From Jaltomata sinuosa (lineage: Eukaryota > Streptophyta > Magnoliopsida > Solanales > Solanaceae): a DNA stretch of 64,000 bases. The position numbers and the translations under genes are program-made. The notes beneath the pieces were generated by a model. It was given only the letters and a program-made list of their open reading frames with translations. It did not search any database and had not been told where the DNA came from. The DNA is taken from the NCBI GenBank assembly GCA_003996215.1, contig QJPP01000836.1, positions 248,001 through 312,000 of the forward strand, read 5' to 3'. How positions within the stretch are numbered: the stretch's first letter is position 1; the number at the start of each line of letters is the position of its first letter. This document shows positions 1 through 10,269 of the stretch, piece after piece.

Positions 1-457
1 CCGACAAGTGATTCATTAGGCCACTTTGCTTCAAAAACTTAGGGAACAACTCCAACAAACCCTCCATGAATATCAGAAATTGAAACTCTTCAAACACTGG
101 TATGTTGCAGTCATAGACATTCATGACTCCCTCACTTATTTTGATCTCAACAGTCACAAAATGCTTCTTCTCCAAATTCATTACTGCTATAATTCTCTTG
201 GCCTCTCTCCAATCCATTGCACCTGGATATGGTCTCTTTCCTCTGACATAGTCAATCATGTCATCATCCCATTCAATCTCAGCAAGTAACTCCTCTATTT
301 TTTTTCCACCAGGAGTTGTTGCTTCTTCACTGAGTTTGTTGTACCGACAGAGAAAATTACCATAAAAATTGAGGTCCATTATTCTATCTCCAAGATCATA
401 GAATTGAATGAATTTTAGATGTCTCTCCCACATCAGAAGAAGAATTTCATCAACATA
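1..457 (-). pseudogene. exon with Ulp1-type cysteine protease domain (partial)
   Basis: This is the last visible exon of the broken minus-strand gene. It follows an acceptor TTTCAG (460-458) and stays open to the window edge. Seen: YVDEILLLMWERHLKFIQFY, then DWREAKRIIAVMNLEKKHFV, VEIKISEGVMNVYDCN and LLELFPKFLKQSGLM. In C48 proteases the catalytic order is His, Asp, Gln, Cys. The His of KKHF and the Asp of VYDC fit the first two; the Gln and Cys would lie beyond position 1, so catalytic completeness cannot be judged. The plus-strand reading frame here is antisense and not a gene. Confidence 0.7.
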
Positions 458-483
458 CTGAAATAATAATACAATTTATATAA

Positions 484-765
484 GTTAGCAACTTATAATA
501 CTTGAAAAGTTGCAGCAGATGAGTCATCTGTTCCCATCTGTTGGAACAAATGTCTCATCTGCTGCAACAGATGACTTATCTGTTGGATGAAATCAAAACA
601 GTAGGTCTACTGCTTTGATTTCATCCAACAGATCAGTCATCTGTTGGAACAGATGTCTCATCTGTTGCAACATATGACTGATATGTTGCAGCAGATGAGT
701 CATCTATTGGATAAAATCAAAACAGTAGGTCACTGCTTTGATTTCATCCAGCAGATGGCTTCAAA
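484..765. repeat. palindromic CAGATGA/TCATCTG repeat cluster in the intron
   Basis: This lies in the intron of the Ulp1-like pseudogene. Copies of CAGATG and CATCTG alternate, separated by TGTTGGAACA or TGTTGCAACA, so the segment is nearly self-complementary. Two larger arms also match inverted: GATGAAATCAAAACAGTAGG near 577-605 and CTACTGCTTTGATTTCATCC near 607-630. The same motif family occurs upstream of the gene between 2.16 and 3.4 kb. Confidence 0.75.
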
Positions 766-2189
766 TGCCCAAGCCAGTAAAAATTATGCTAAAAATTAAA
801 AATATTATTCAATAAAAAAAATTAAAACACAAAAATAAAATATTTACCATGAAAGCCCATGGAAAGCCATATAAGTTGACTGTCTTTGGCGTTAACAGAG
901 TCAACAAATATTTGACAGTCATTATGAAGCTTTCACGACCCCAAGGGTAGTTATTGAATGCCTCCAGATCTTCCGAGCGCTTTATTAAACCAAGTGGTAT
1001 GTTGTTGTTAACGTCTCTCGCCCAAAGAATATTATGTACAAACCAAACCAAGCACAATGATTGCTTGTGCTTCTTTGAAAGCCTTTTACCTTCTAACTCT
1101 TGAAGTAAATTTACATTTTTGAAGCTTGAACCATCAAGGGATACCAAGTCATCACCATCAGTTGACTTGCCTTTTGAATTTTCTTGACAGTTTTGGTTGC
1201 TGACTTAGATCCTTTTTTTTTTGTTGTCTTTGGTGTGCGGAGTATTTTTTTTTTTTGCGTAACAACAGGAATAGATTGAGAAGAAGGATGACATTTTAGT
1301 CCAGTAACTATGGCAAACTCCTTCAACCCAAAACAAAGTGGCATGCCACAGTAGTTGATCCAGACTTCATCCATCTTATCATTGTTCTCATACATAAATC
1401 TACGTTTGAGAAGACCATACACCATGGTCATTTGAAAATGAGCATTATTATCCTCTGGCAAATCAAGATATTGCCCAAAGAAGCTGTTTCTGAAATAATC
1501 ATCCAATTTTTGTTCTTGAAGTATTTTTCTGAAGGTGTCAAAAGATTTTCCCATGGCTGACTTTATCACATAATCACCAGTTAAATTTGTGACACCATCA
1601 TCACACTACATTCTCACAGAAAAATTATCAATGCAGAATGTTTTGACACACTCTTCAGTGGAAGGACTGTTAGGATCAAGGTGTTCCTCTTCCTCATCTT
1701 CACTTTCATTATCTCCTCCTTTTCCTCCTTCCTCTGATTCTACTTCATTATCTTCTCCATCCCTCTCTCTATCTATACCTTCCTCTACTGAGTTTTTATC
1801 TTCATCACTTTCTCCTTCATCTTCCTCACTTCCTCCACTTCCTTCATCTTCCTCACTTTCCTCATCTCCTTGTTCATCTTTACTTAAATCTCCAGATTCT
1901 TCACTTTTTTCTATTTCATTCTCTTTTTCCTTTTCTTTTTCTATATTTAAAGCTGATTGAGAAGAGACTTCTTCTTCTAATTGAGATACTGCTTGTATAA
2001 CAAGCTCTTTTAGTGGTGAATGTATCCTAGCTATTTTTCTTCTTTCTTTCTTTGAAGTTGATTCACTTCTTTTCCTTTTAGTGGGAGCCATTTATCTACA
2101 AACAAGAGTAAAATAAAGGTCAATGATTGATTTGTGCATCATTAAAAAAAAAAGATAACAATGAATTTAAAATGTACAAATAATTGATC

Positions 2190-3625
2190 CAACAGATGGG
2201 TCATCTGTTGGAAACATAATAAGAGTAAACCAACAGATGGTATAGTTATTTCCAACATATGCTTAATATGTTGCAACAGATGAAGCATTTGTTGCAACAT
2301 ATTATACATCTGTTATGGTATTAACAAAAATTTTACCACATAATACACCAAGAACATTAACATAAATCAACATTTATCACTTGAATAACAATTTTGAAGA
2401 GCAACACAATACAAGAACAACAACACCAACATTTACCAATAAAACAACATTAATAACACCAACAAAATTCAATAAAATCAACAACACAACAACAACACCA
2501 ACATTTACCATCTGTTGGTTTACTCTTATTATGTTTCTAACAGATGACCCATCTGTTGGAACAGATGACCCATCTGTTGGATGAAATTAAAGAAGTAGTT
2601 ACTGCTTTGATTTCATCCAACATATGACTCATCTGTTGGAACAGATGAGTCATCTGTTGCAACATATGACTCATATGTTCTAACAGATGGGTCATCTGTT
2701 GGAAACATAATAAGAGTAAACCAACATGGTATAGTTATTTCCAACATATGCTTAATATGTTTCAACAGATGAAGCATTTGTTGCAACTCATTATACATCT
2801 GTTATGGTATTAACAAAATTTTTACCACATAATACACCAAGAACATCAACATAAATCAACATAAATCAACATTTATCACTTGAATAACAATTTTGAAGAG
2901 CAACACCATACAAGAACAACAACACCAACATTTACCAATAAAATAACATTAATAACACCAACAAAATTCAATAAAATCAATAAAACAACAACAACACCAA
3001 CATTTACCATCTGTTGGTTTACTCTTATTATGTTTCTAACAGATGACCATCTGTTGGAACAGATGACCCATCTGTTGGAACAGATGACCCATCTGTTGGA
3101 ACAGATGACCCATCTGTTGGAACAGATGACCCATCTGTTGGAACAGATGACCCATCTGTTGGAACAGATGACCCATCTGTTGGATGAAATTAAAGCAGTA
3201 GCTACTGCTTTGATTTCATCCAACATATGACTCATCTGTTTGGAACAGATGAGTCATCTGTTGCAACATATGACTCATATGTTCCAACAGATGGGTCATC
3301 TGTTGGAAACATAATAAGAGTAAACCAACAGATGGTATAGTTATTTCCAACATATGCTTAATATGTTGCAACAGATGAAGCATTTCTTGCAACATATTAT
3401 ACATCTGTTATGGTATTAACAAAAAATTTACCACATAATACACCAAGAACATCAACATAAATCAACATTTATCACTTGAATAACAATTTTGAAGAGCAAC
3501 ACCATACAAGAACAACAACACCAATATTTACCAATAAAACAACATCAATAACACCAACAAAATTCAATAAAATCAACAAAACAACAACAACACCAACATT
3601 TACCAATACAACAACACCAATAACA
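2190..3625. repeat. three direct copies of a ~500-600 bp block
   Basis: The block runs GGAAACATAATAAGAGTAAA ... ATATGCTTAATATG ... CACATAATACACCAAGAACA ... ACTTGAATAACAATTTTGAA ... ACAACACCAACATTTACC. It starts near 2210, again near 2702 and again near 3305; the last copy fades near 3620. Periods are about 492 and 603 bp, the difference coming mainly from the number of 21-bp minisatellite units inside. The array lies immediately 5' of the ATG of the minus-strand Ulp1-like pseudogene, in its promoter/5' UTR position. No gene is visible in it; reading frames here are translations of the repeat. Confidence 0.85.
3037..3186. repeat. 21-bp palindromic minisatellite, seven units
   Basis: The unit is AACAGATGACCCATCTGTTGG, present seven times in a row; the first unit lacks one C. 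Within each unit AACAGATG and CATCTGTT are perfect reverse complements around a 3-base loop, so each unit can form an 8-bp hairpin. Shorter runs occur at about 2545-2582, 2625-2700 and 3230-3305. The peptides predicted on both strands (for example repeats of ICSNRWV) come from the repeat and are not evidence of protein. Confidence 0.9.
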
Positions 3626-3685
3626 CCAACATAATGTTCAAGAACAAGAACAACAACAACATTAACCCTAACTTTGAGGAGAATA

Positions 3686-3790
3686 CTCAGTTCAAATCTT
3701 CTTCTTCTTAACTCAGTTCAAGTCTTCTTCTTCTTAACTTAGTTCAAGTCTTCTTCTTCTTCTTAACTCAGTTCAAGTCTTCTTCTTTTA
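3686..3790. repeat. 26-29 bp pyrimidine-rich tandem repeat, four units
   Basis: Unit: CTCAGTTCAAGTCTTCTTCT followed by TCTTAA. Units begin at 3686, 3712, 3738 and 3767, with lengths 26, 26, 29 and a partial last unit. The CTT content differs by one triplet, as expected from slippage. From about 3800 to 4690 I see no gene; the DNA is AT-rich with AAC/ACA-rich stretches. Confidence 0.85.
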
Positions 3791-4390
3791 CATTAACCAA
3801 AAATATTATTTTCAAAAAGCCTAACTTTTTGAGATGCAAAACCCTTCTACAACTGTAGCAACAGATTCCAACAACAACAATAACAAAAATTTCACTTCCA
3901 TTAAAAATAATAACACAAGACAAGAACAACAACAAGACACAACAAGAACAACTCAAGACACAATAAAAATTCAAATCTTAACAGCTATTTGCTCAAACAG
4001 ATCAACTAATCTGTTGCAATAGATTACTTGCAAAAATCAAAATTTCACTACTTTCACAACAATGTTCAAGAACAAGAATAACAACAACAATAAAAATTCA
4101 TATTTCACTGAAGATACACACACTATTTACAAATATAGAATCATATCAAGTGTAAACAAATACCACAAATTAGGGTTTCTTTCATTTTTAAGCATAAAAC
4201 AACAAAATTATCAACCCATAGTTTCAGTTTCAGTTCTTCTTCTTTTTCTTCTTTAATCAAAACCTCAACTTTTTAAAAATCCTAACTTTTCAACTTTTTG
4301 AACCAAATAAAAGAGAAGACTTTTCCTGAAAAGAGATAGAAAGAGCAAAGGGAGATCGATTCCCCTGTTTCATCGGGAAAAGAACAGAAA

Positions 4391-4421
4391 AGAAGAAGAA
4401 GAAGAAGAAGAAGAAGAAGAG
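4391..4421. repeat. (AGA)n microsatellite
   Basis: An uninterrupted AGA/GAA trinucleotide run of about ten units in AT-rich, gene-free DNA left of the Tat-like LTR. Confidence 0.9.
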
Positions 4422-4689
4422 AGCAAAATCGTCCTTAACAGTTGAGAGCCTTTGGGGAGATGAGATTTTTTAAAATTTGAAACCAATTTGATCGGTTAAG
4501 GGAGAGAAAAAGAAAGAGAATTGAGGGGAGTTGAGTTGGGTCTTTTTGTAGTTTTAAAAAGATTAAGAAGTTTTAAAAATATTAATTGAGTCCCCAATTA
4601 ACTTAACTAATTTTTTAAGTGTCTTTGACCATTAGGCTTGGTCAATATCACCAAAATTAATTTTGAAACTTGAGAGTCACATTCCATTC

Positions 4690-7524
4690 AATTTTCTCCC
4701 CTTACTCCCCTTCTCTCTCCGCGTCTGTTCAAACAAATGACAACAACAAGAAACAACGAACCCCAGCACGCACCTCCATCAACCCAGATCCAGACGACAA
4801 CCAAATCAGATCCAAATGATGCCTAATTTCCAGAAATCGTCAACCCCTCTGTTAATTCCCTCTCATTTTCATTTGTTAGTACGAATTTGTTACGTTGTCC
4901 ATGTTCTGGAAGAACCCAGAAGGACAGCTGGCCTTTGCAATGTTCATCTCCTGAAAATCGCGGCGGATTCATCTCAAAATCATTGGTAAATGATTGGAAT
5001 TGTACCCAAAGGTACAAACGTGTCACCATCTCAGAGAATTTGTGATTTTGGATTTCAAAATCATCCTATTCTTATCCGATTCCCCAATGTTCCCCCCCAT
5101 TTTTCACCCGTAATAACCCTAGAAATCCCCTATATAAACCCCCATTTGTCTACTGAGAGGAGAGAATTTTGGGGTAGCAAAAATCCTGGAGAGTCCTTTT
5201 TTTTTATTTTTGGGGAAACCTAAGAATTCAAGGTGAAAGATATCAAGAAATACTATTGTTTTCTTTGAAAATTTCTGTGTCCGTTTGTTGCATCTCGAAA
5301 TGAGAAGCTTGAATTCATCGGAATAATCGTTGGGAACTCAACTCGTTGTTCCAGCTTTGCTGCCCGGAAAAAGGTAATAATCGTCATCTATTTCCACTTC
5401 TTCTCATCTCTATTTCCATGTTGTCATATTGTGCATTACTCATTTGGAATTGAATTTCCTGGCATTTGTTATTTGAACACTGATTCTAGGCTGGTTTTGT
5501 TTGTTCACTGTGATGAAACTCCGTCCTTTGTTCTATTCCTTTGTTTGTAAAATGGTTTACTGTTAGCCGGCCCTTATGTGAAATCCCACTCATAATCTGT
5601 CTACTGCTTATCTTATTTTGTTGTTTGTCTAGTTGATATCAATCCTCGTGATTGAGGAAAGTGATGGGTTGAGCTTTTGGGGGATGGTTGAGCTCGGGAT
5701 GGGCCTCGAACGTCCTAGTTCAGCTCAACCCAGATGCTTCCAGAGACCCAAAGCTCCTCATTATTTCCCTGTTATTGTTAGAAACTGGAAACATGTGATT
5801 TTTGTTTAAGTCATCGTTTTGAAATGCTGGTATAAGTCAATGGAAGCTCAAACTTCATTCTCTTTACTGTCATTATAAGAAACGTTTGTTGGTGTTTGTT
5901 TCACTATGTTGGGTAATCCTTAAAAGACTCTTGTTTGGCTCCTTAATGTCACTCAAGGTCCAAGAGGGAGAGCAGAGCTTAGGAATGAGGAAAAGATTCC
6001 ATAGTAGCCTACCCTTATCTTTAAAAGTTCCCTTTCTCCAAGCTCTCAATAGGCACAATCTCCCTTTGTTTGAATTGATCCGCTTCTGCCTGCGTGATAA
6101 GTGATTAAGTTGTCTCCAATTTTCTTTTCCTTTAAATTGTGTTGATCAAGAAAGCATCTCAAAAGTTTCGCCTTAATCTCGTTAATGCGAGGCTGAAATT
6201 TGTTAATAAAGAAAGATTGAATCTTTATTCGGATTTGCCTTCGGTTCATACTATTCATGATCTAAGAAAGAAGTAGATAGAAAGGTGTGATTCGTCGAGT
6301 CTATGTTTAATTATATGTTGACTGTTGTTCTTGAAAATTTCAATGCCCAGACGTGTTTCCTTCATAACCTTTATATCAGAATTTGATAATGAATTAGAAG
6401 AAGTCTGCTTTAGGTTTGTATGTAATATGCTCTTTCTTGAGTTGGCCTTCTCTGCTGATATGTTAACGTATAAAGGAATGGTGGATTCGCTTGATGAATC
6501 AGAAAATAGGAGTGTAATCTCAAGTCAAAGCTAATTAGGTAGTTAAAGATTTAAGTGGTTGGCTGCTTTATTTAAATTTTGAGCTTATTAGTTAGCTTGT
6601 CAAAATCTCGTGATGCTAGTTTGTTTATTTAATATTGTTACTATTATTTACATATCTGATTCCTTCTCTCTTTCTTGTGCATGAACTCTTCCCAACGAGT
6701 CCAAATGGATTCCCATTCTCTTGCATTCGTATCCTCTTCGAGTCAACCTTCGTCAAAGCCATTAAAAAGGAAGCTAATATTAAGGCCTAAAGGCCTGAAA
6801 ACAGAGCAGTAGCAGCAGCACTTCGAGCAGATGCACAACAGCAGTCCAAGAGGGCTGAAATGAGCACAGTGACTCCAGCCCAATTGATTGAATTTGGGCT
6901 GAAAGTCCATTTGTTTTACTTTCCAGTTTTGTTTTGCTCTTATGTTTGTTATTATCGTGAATTACTTTCCTTTAATTAACTTAGATGAATCCTCAAGAGA
7001 GTTCAATTTATTTATCAAATTTCTTCATTTTTTTTTGGTGTGGATGATTAATGACTTATTGAGCCTTATTTAGGCAAACTTAAGCTCGATAGAATAACTT
7101 AGGTAATAATTCTTTTCCCTTCATAGTTACTAAGTTGCTTGAATCCATGTCTACGAGTTTGAACTAATTATTTGGTTCAAAATCTTGACTCGGATAAATC
7201 ATTTTAAAAAATAAAGTTAATTTGAAACTTTAATATTCAAATTATTTCATATTTGGAATAAAATGAATGAGCAAGTCTTAATAAATTATATTTGCTTTAA
7301 ATAAGATTTTCAAATAACTTTATGCTTTTCTCAAATAACTTAAGACTTTTAAAATTAGCCAAATATTTTAAATCCTCGGGAATCACACTTTGTGGATATT
7401 CGAAAGTGCCTAACACCTTCTTTCAAATTTAACTTGAACCCTTACCCTTTCTATGATTTTAAATAAAAGATTTTCTTTTCGAATTACCTTTTTAATATGG
7501 TTTCTTAATTTTCCTAAAATTAAG
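4690..7524 (+). mobile_element. LTR of a Tat/Ogre-like Ty3 retrotransposon (approximate left end)
   Basis: No coding sequence is visible over this ~2.8 kb. The right end carries the features of a Tat-lineage LTR: text like GGAATCACACTTTGTGGATA and GTGCCTAACACCTTC, then AAGTGGCGACTCT, the primer-binding site used by Tat/Ogre elements. An internal TATATAAACCCCC at 5131 fits an LTR promoter, and GCCTGAAAACAGAGCAGTAG near 6790 recalls the CAG-rich stretch of Solanaceae LTRs of this type. The left boundary is not defined: I could not find a TG start or a matching second LTR. Family assignment is from memory of these LTR ends. Confidence 0.6.
5131..5137 (+). promoter_or_regulatory. TATA box, probable LTR promoter
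   Basis: TATATAA lies after AGAAATCCCC and about 25-35 bp upstream of a purine-rich GAGAGGAGAG stretch, a plausible transcription start for the retroelement. It is predicted from sequence only. Confidence 0.45.
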
Positions 7525-7534
7525 TGGCGACTCT
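7525..7534 (+). other. Tat/Ogre-type primer-binding site
   Basis: TGGCGACTCT directly after an LTR-like end. Tat/Ogre elements characteristically prime with a tRNA other than initiator Met, and this motif is their usual site. About 110 bp downstream the sequence changes abruptly to a reverse transcriptase of a different gypsy type, so the Tat interior is missing. Confidence 0.55.
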
Positions 7535-7639
7535 ATTTTACTCTCTTTAAACTATTTTTCAAAAATAAAATTCCAACAAATGAGTGTTTTTTCGCCACGA
7601 AAGTTACGAAGTAGTTTTTGAGTTATTCGAAAACGAACG

Positions 7640-10265
7640 TAAAAAAAGGAATTTAAGACTCAGCTTCAGAAACTCCTAGATAAGGGACTCATCCATCCCA
7701 GTGCTTCACCTTGGGGTGCTCTGGTCTTGTTTGTAAAGAAAAAGGATGGTAGTATGCGGATGTGCATAGATTACAGACAGTTGAATAAGGTGCCCATCCA
7801 GAATAAGTACCCTTTACTCAGTATAGATGATCTATTTGACCAGTTACAAGGAGCATCTGTGTTCTCAAAAATGGACTTGAGGTCAAGGTATCATCAGTTG
7901 AAAATTAGGTCCGAGGACATTCCTAAGACTTTTTTTGGACTCGGTATGGGCATTACGAGTTCTTAGTGATGTCATTTGGGTTAACTAATGCGCGGACGGC
8001 ATTCATGAATTTGATGAATGGGGAGTTTAAATATTATTTGGATTCATTCATCATCATTTTTATTGACGATATTTTGATCTACTCCAAGAGTAGGGAGGAG
8101 CATGCTGAACATCTCCGTATTGTGTGGAATTGTTGAGGCGCCAGAAATTTTATGCGAAATTCTCTAAGTGTGAATTTTGGTTGACTTTGGTTGTGTTCTT
8201 AGGTCATATGGTGTCTAAAAATGGGGTAATGGTGGATCCCCAGAAGATTGAGGCAGTTAAGAGTTGGATCCGCCCTAGCTCTGTGACTGAAGTAAGGAGT
8301 TTTGTTGGGCTCATAGGCTACTGTGGTAGGTTCGTCAAGGACTTTGCATCTATTGTTACTCACTTGACAAGGCTGACTCAGAAAGAGGTACAGTTTGTGT
8401 GGTCCGATAAGTGTGAGGAGACCTTCCAAAATCTCAAGACACTTCTGACCACGACTCCTAGTTTGTCTTTGTCGGTTGAAGGTAAGGACTTTATTGTTTA
8501 TTGTGATGCTTCACATTCGGGTTTAGGTGTTGTGTTAATGCAGGACAGGAATGTGATAGCCTATGCATCCAGGCAGTTGAAAGTTCATGAGAGAAATTAC
8601 CCAACCCAGGACTTAGAGTTGGTAGCGGTGGTGTTTGCACTCAAAATTTGGAGACACTATCTCTATGGTGTTAAGTGTGTGGTGTTCACCGATCATCGCA
8701 GCTTGCAGCATATTTTTACCCAGAAGGACTTGAATCTGAGGCAGAGAAGATGGATGGAATTGCTAAAGGACTATGATGTGACCATCAGTACCATTCGGGT
8801 AAGGCTAATATAGTGACGGATGCATTGAGCCGGAAGGGAGTTAGCATTGGCAGTTTGGCTTATTTGGGGGTGTCCAAGCGACCACTGGCAAGGGATATTC
8901 AGGCCTTAGAATCTAGGTTCATGCACTTGGGTGTCTCAGAAAAGGGTGGAGTATTGGCCGGTATTGAGGTCAAATTCACATTCATAGAAGAGATAAAGAC
9001 CAAACAGTTTCGGGATTCATAGTTGAGCAGGCTTCGGAGCAAGTTAATATCCGAAGAGTCCAGGGATGCCACGTTGGATTCTGGCGGCATGTTAAATTTC
9101 AAGGGGAAGGATTTGTATTCCTCGAGTTGATGACATCATTCAGAGAGTGTTATCAGAGGCTCATGACTCGCGGTATTCGATTCATCCGGGGGTAACCAAG
9201 ATGTACAGGTATTTGAGGGAGATTTACTGGTGGCCCGGGATGAAAATGGACATAACTGAGTTTGTGTCCAAATATCAAAATTGCCAGCACGTAAAATATG
9301 AGCACCAAAGACTTGCAGGACTACTATAGAGGATGCCCATTACAGAGTGAAAGTGGGAAAGGATAGCCACGAACTTCGTAGTGGGTCTTCCTAAGACTTT
9401 GGGGAAGTATGACTCTATTTGGGTCATTGTGGACAGGCTGACCAAGTCAGCTCATTTTTTTCCGGTCAGGGTGGACTACAATTCGCAGCAATTGGCTAAG
9501 ATTTATGTGAAAGAGATTGTGAGATTGCATGGGGTACCACTGTCTATCATTTCAGACAAGAGTACGCAGTTTACCTCTAAGTTTTGGGGTAAGTTACATG
9601 AAGAGTTGGGCAGTCAACTCACCTTCGGTACAACCTTCCATCCTCAGACTGATGGTCAGTTGGAGAGGACGATCTAGGTATTGGAGGACATGCTGAGAGC
9701 ATGTGTGATTGACTTCGGAGGTCATTGAGACTAGTTTCTACCATTGTATGAGTTCTCATACAACAATAACTACCACTCAAGCATCGACATGACACCATTT
9801 GAAGTGCTATATGAAATGGGTTGTAGGTCACCTATAGGGTGGTTTAAGGAAGGCAATGTAAAGCCTTTGGGTGTGGACTTGGTAAAGGAAGCACAATAAA
9901 AGGTAAGAGGCATTCAGACCAAGTTGTTAGCAGCCCAAAGCAGGCAGAAGGAATATGCGGATCGCAAGGTAAGGGACATGGATTTCCAGGTACGTGAGCA
10001 AATGCTATTGAAAGTGTTACCAATGAAGAGAGTTATGCGTTTCGGTAAGAAGGGAAAGCTCAGCCCTTGGTTCATCGGACCGTTCGAAATTCTTGAGATT
10101 GTAGGGCCAGTGGCTTGCAGGTTAGCACTGCCGCCCAGTTTTTCGGGTGTCCATCCGGTATTCCATGTATCCATGCTAAAATAATACCATGGGGATGGGG
10201 ACTACATCATAAAGTGGGATGAAGTGTTATTTGATAAGGATCTTCGCTATGAAGAGGATATCGAG
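7640..10265 (+). pseudogene. Ty3/gypsy pol relic: RT, RNase H, integrase
   Basis: Domains in order. Reverse transcriptase: LFVKKKDGSMRMCIDYRQLN near 7730, SKMDLRSRYHQLKI near 7865, intact catalytic FIDDILIYS near 8060. RNase H: VYCDASHSGLGVVL near 8495, VFTDHRSLQHIF near 8685, DALSRKG near 8818. Zinc-binding integrase: HPGVTKMYRYLREIYWW to CQHVKYEHQRL, 9185-9310. DDE core: VIVDRLTKSAHFFP near 9425, SIISDKSTQF near 9545, DGQLERTI near 9650. C-terminal GKLSPWFIGPFEIL and HPVFHVSMLK to 10184. It is broken by frameshifts near 7950, 8130, 8800 and 9360 and by several stops (for example after ERTI). It starts inside RT with no gag or protease, and the chromodomain end is lost at about 10265. The integrase triad and RT aspartates survive, but the frame does not. 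Confidence 0.9.
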
Positions 10266-10269
10266 TGTG

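Larger units (their letters stand above)
1..2091 (-). pseudogene. Ulp1-like (C48) protease / DUF1985 gene, broken and cut by window edge
   Basis: Seen: the minus strand from an ATG at 2091 begins MAPTKRKRSESTSKKERRKI, a basic start followed by a long Glu/Asp/Ser-rich acidic stretch to about 1640. A DUF1985-type region follows (FRKILQEQKLDDYF, GLKEFAIVTGLKC) to about 1260, then the block WGRESFIMTVKYLL ending FPWAFM at a GTAAAT donor (exon end 848). After an intron (847-458, acceptor TTTCAG), an exon from 457 to beyond position 1 encodes a Ulp1-type catalytic region. Breaks: an in-frame TAG at 1606-1608 in the same frame on both sides, and a frameshift between about 1170 and 1260 near two long T/A homopolymers. 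Known: DUF1985+Ulp1 genes are abundant in plants, often carried by Mutator-like elements, and encode SUMO-protease-like enzymes. Inference: a non-functional copy. The usual long linker between DUF1985 and the protease domain is missing, suggesting an internal deletion. Confidence 0.8.

Noticed and set aside
1589..1960. Ser-rich plus-strand open frame
   Set aside because: Antisense of the acidic Glu/Asp/Ser-rich N-terminus of the minus-strand Ulp1-like gene; low complexity, no own signals.
2876..3235. Repeat peptides on both strands (ICSNRWV-type and LLEQMTH-type)
   Set aside because: Translations of the 21-bp minisatellite, whose length is a multiple of three; no gene context.
2500..3310. 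CRISPR-like regularly spaced palindromic repeats
   Set aside because: Repeats are contiguous without unique spacers, the genome is plant, and there are no cas genes.
5873..6534. Short frames within the Tat-like LTR
   Set aside because: Overlap on both strands, with no domain and no continuity; LTR sequence is non-coding.
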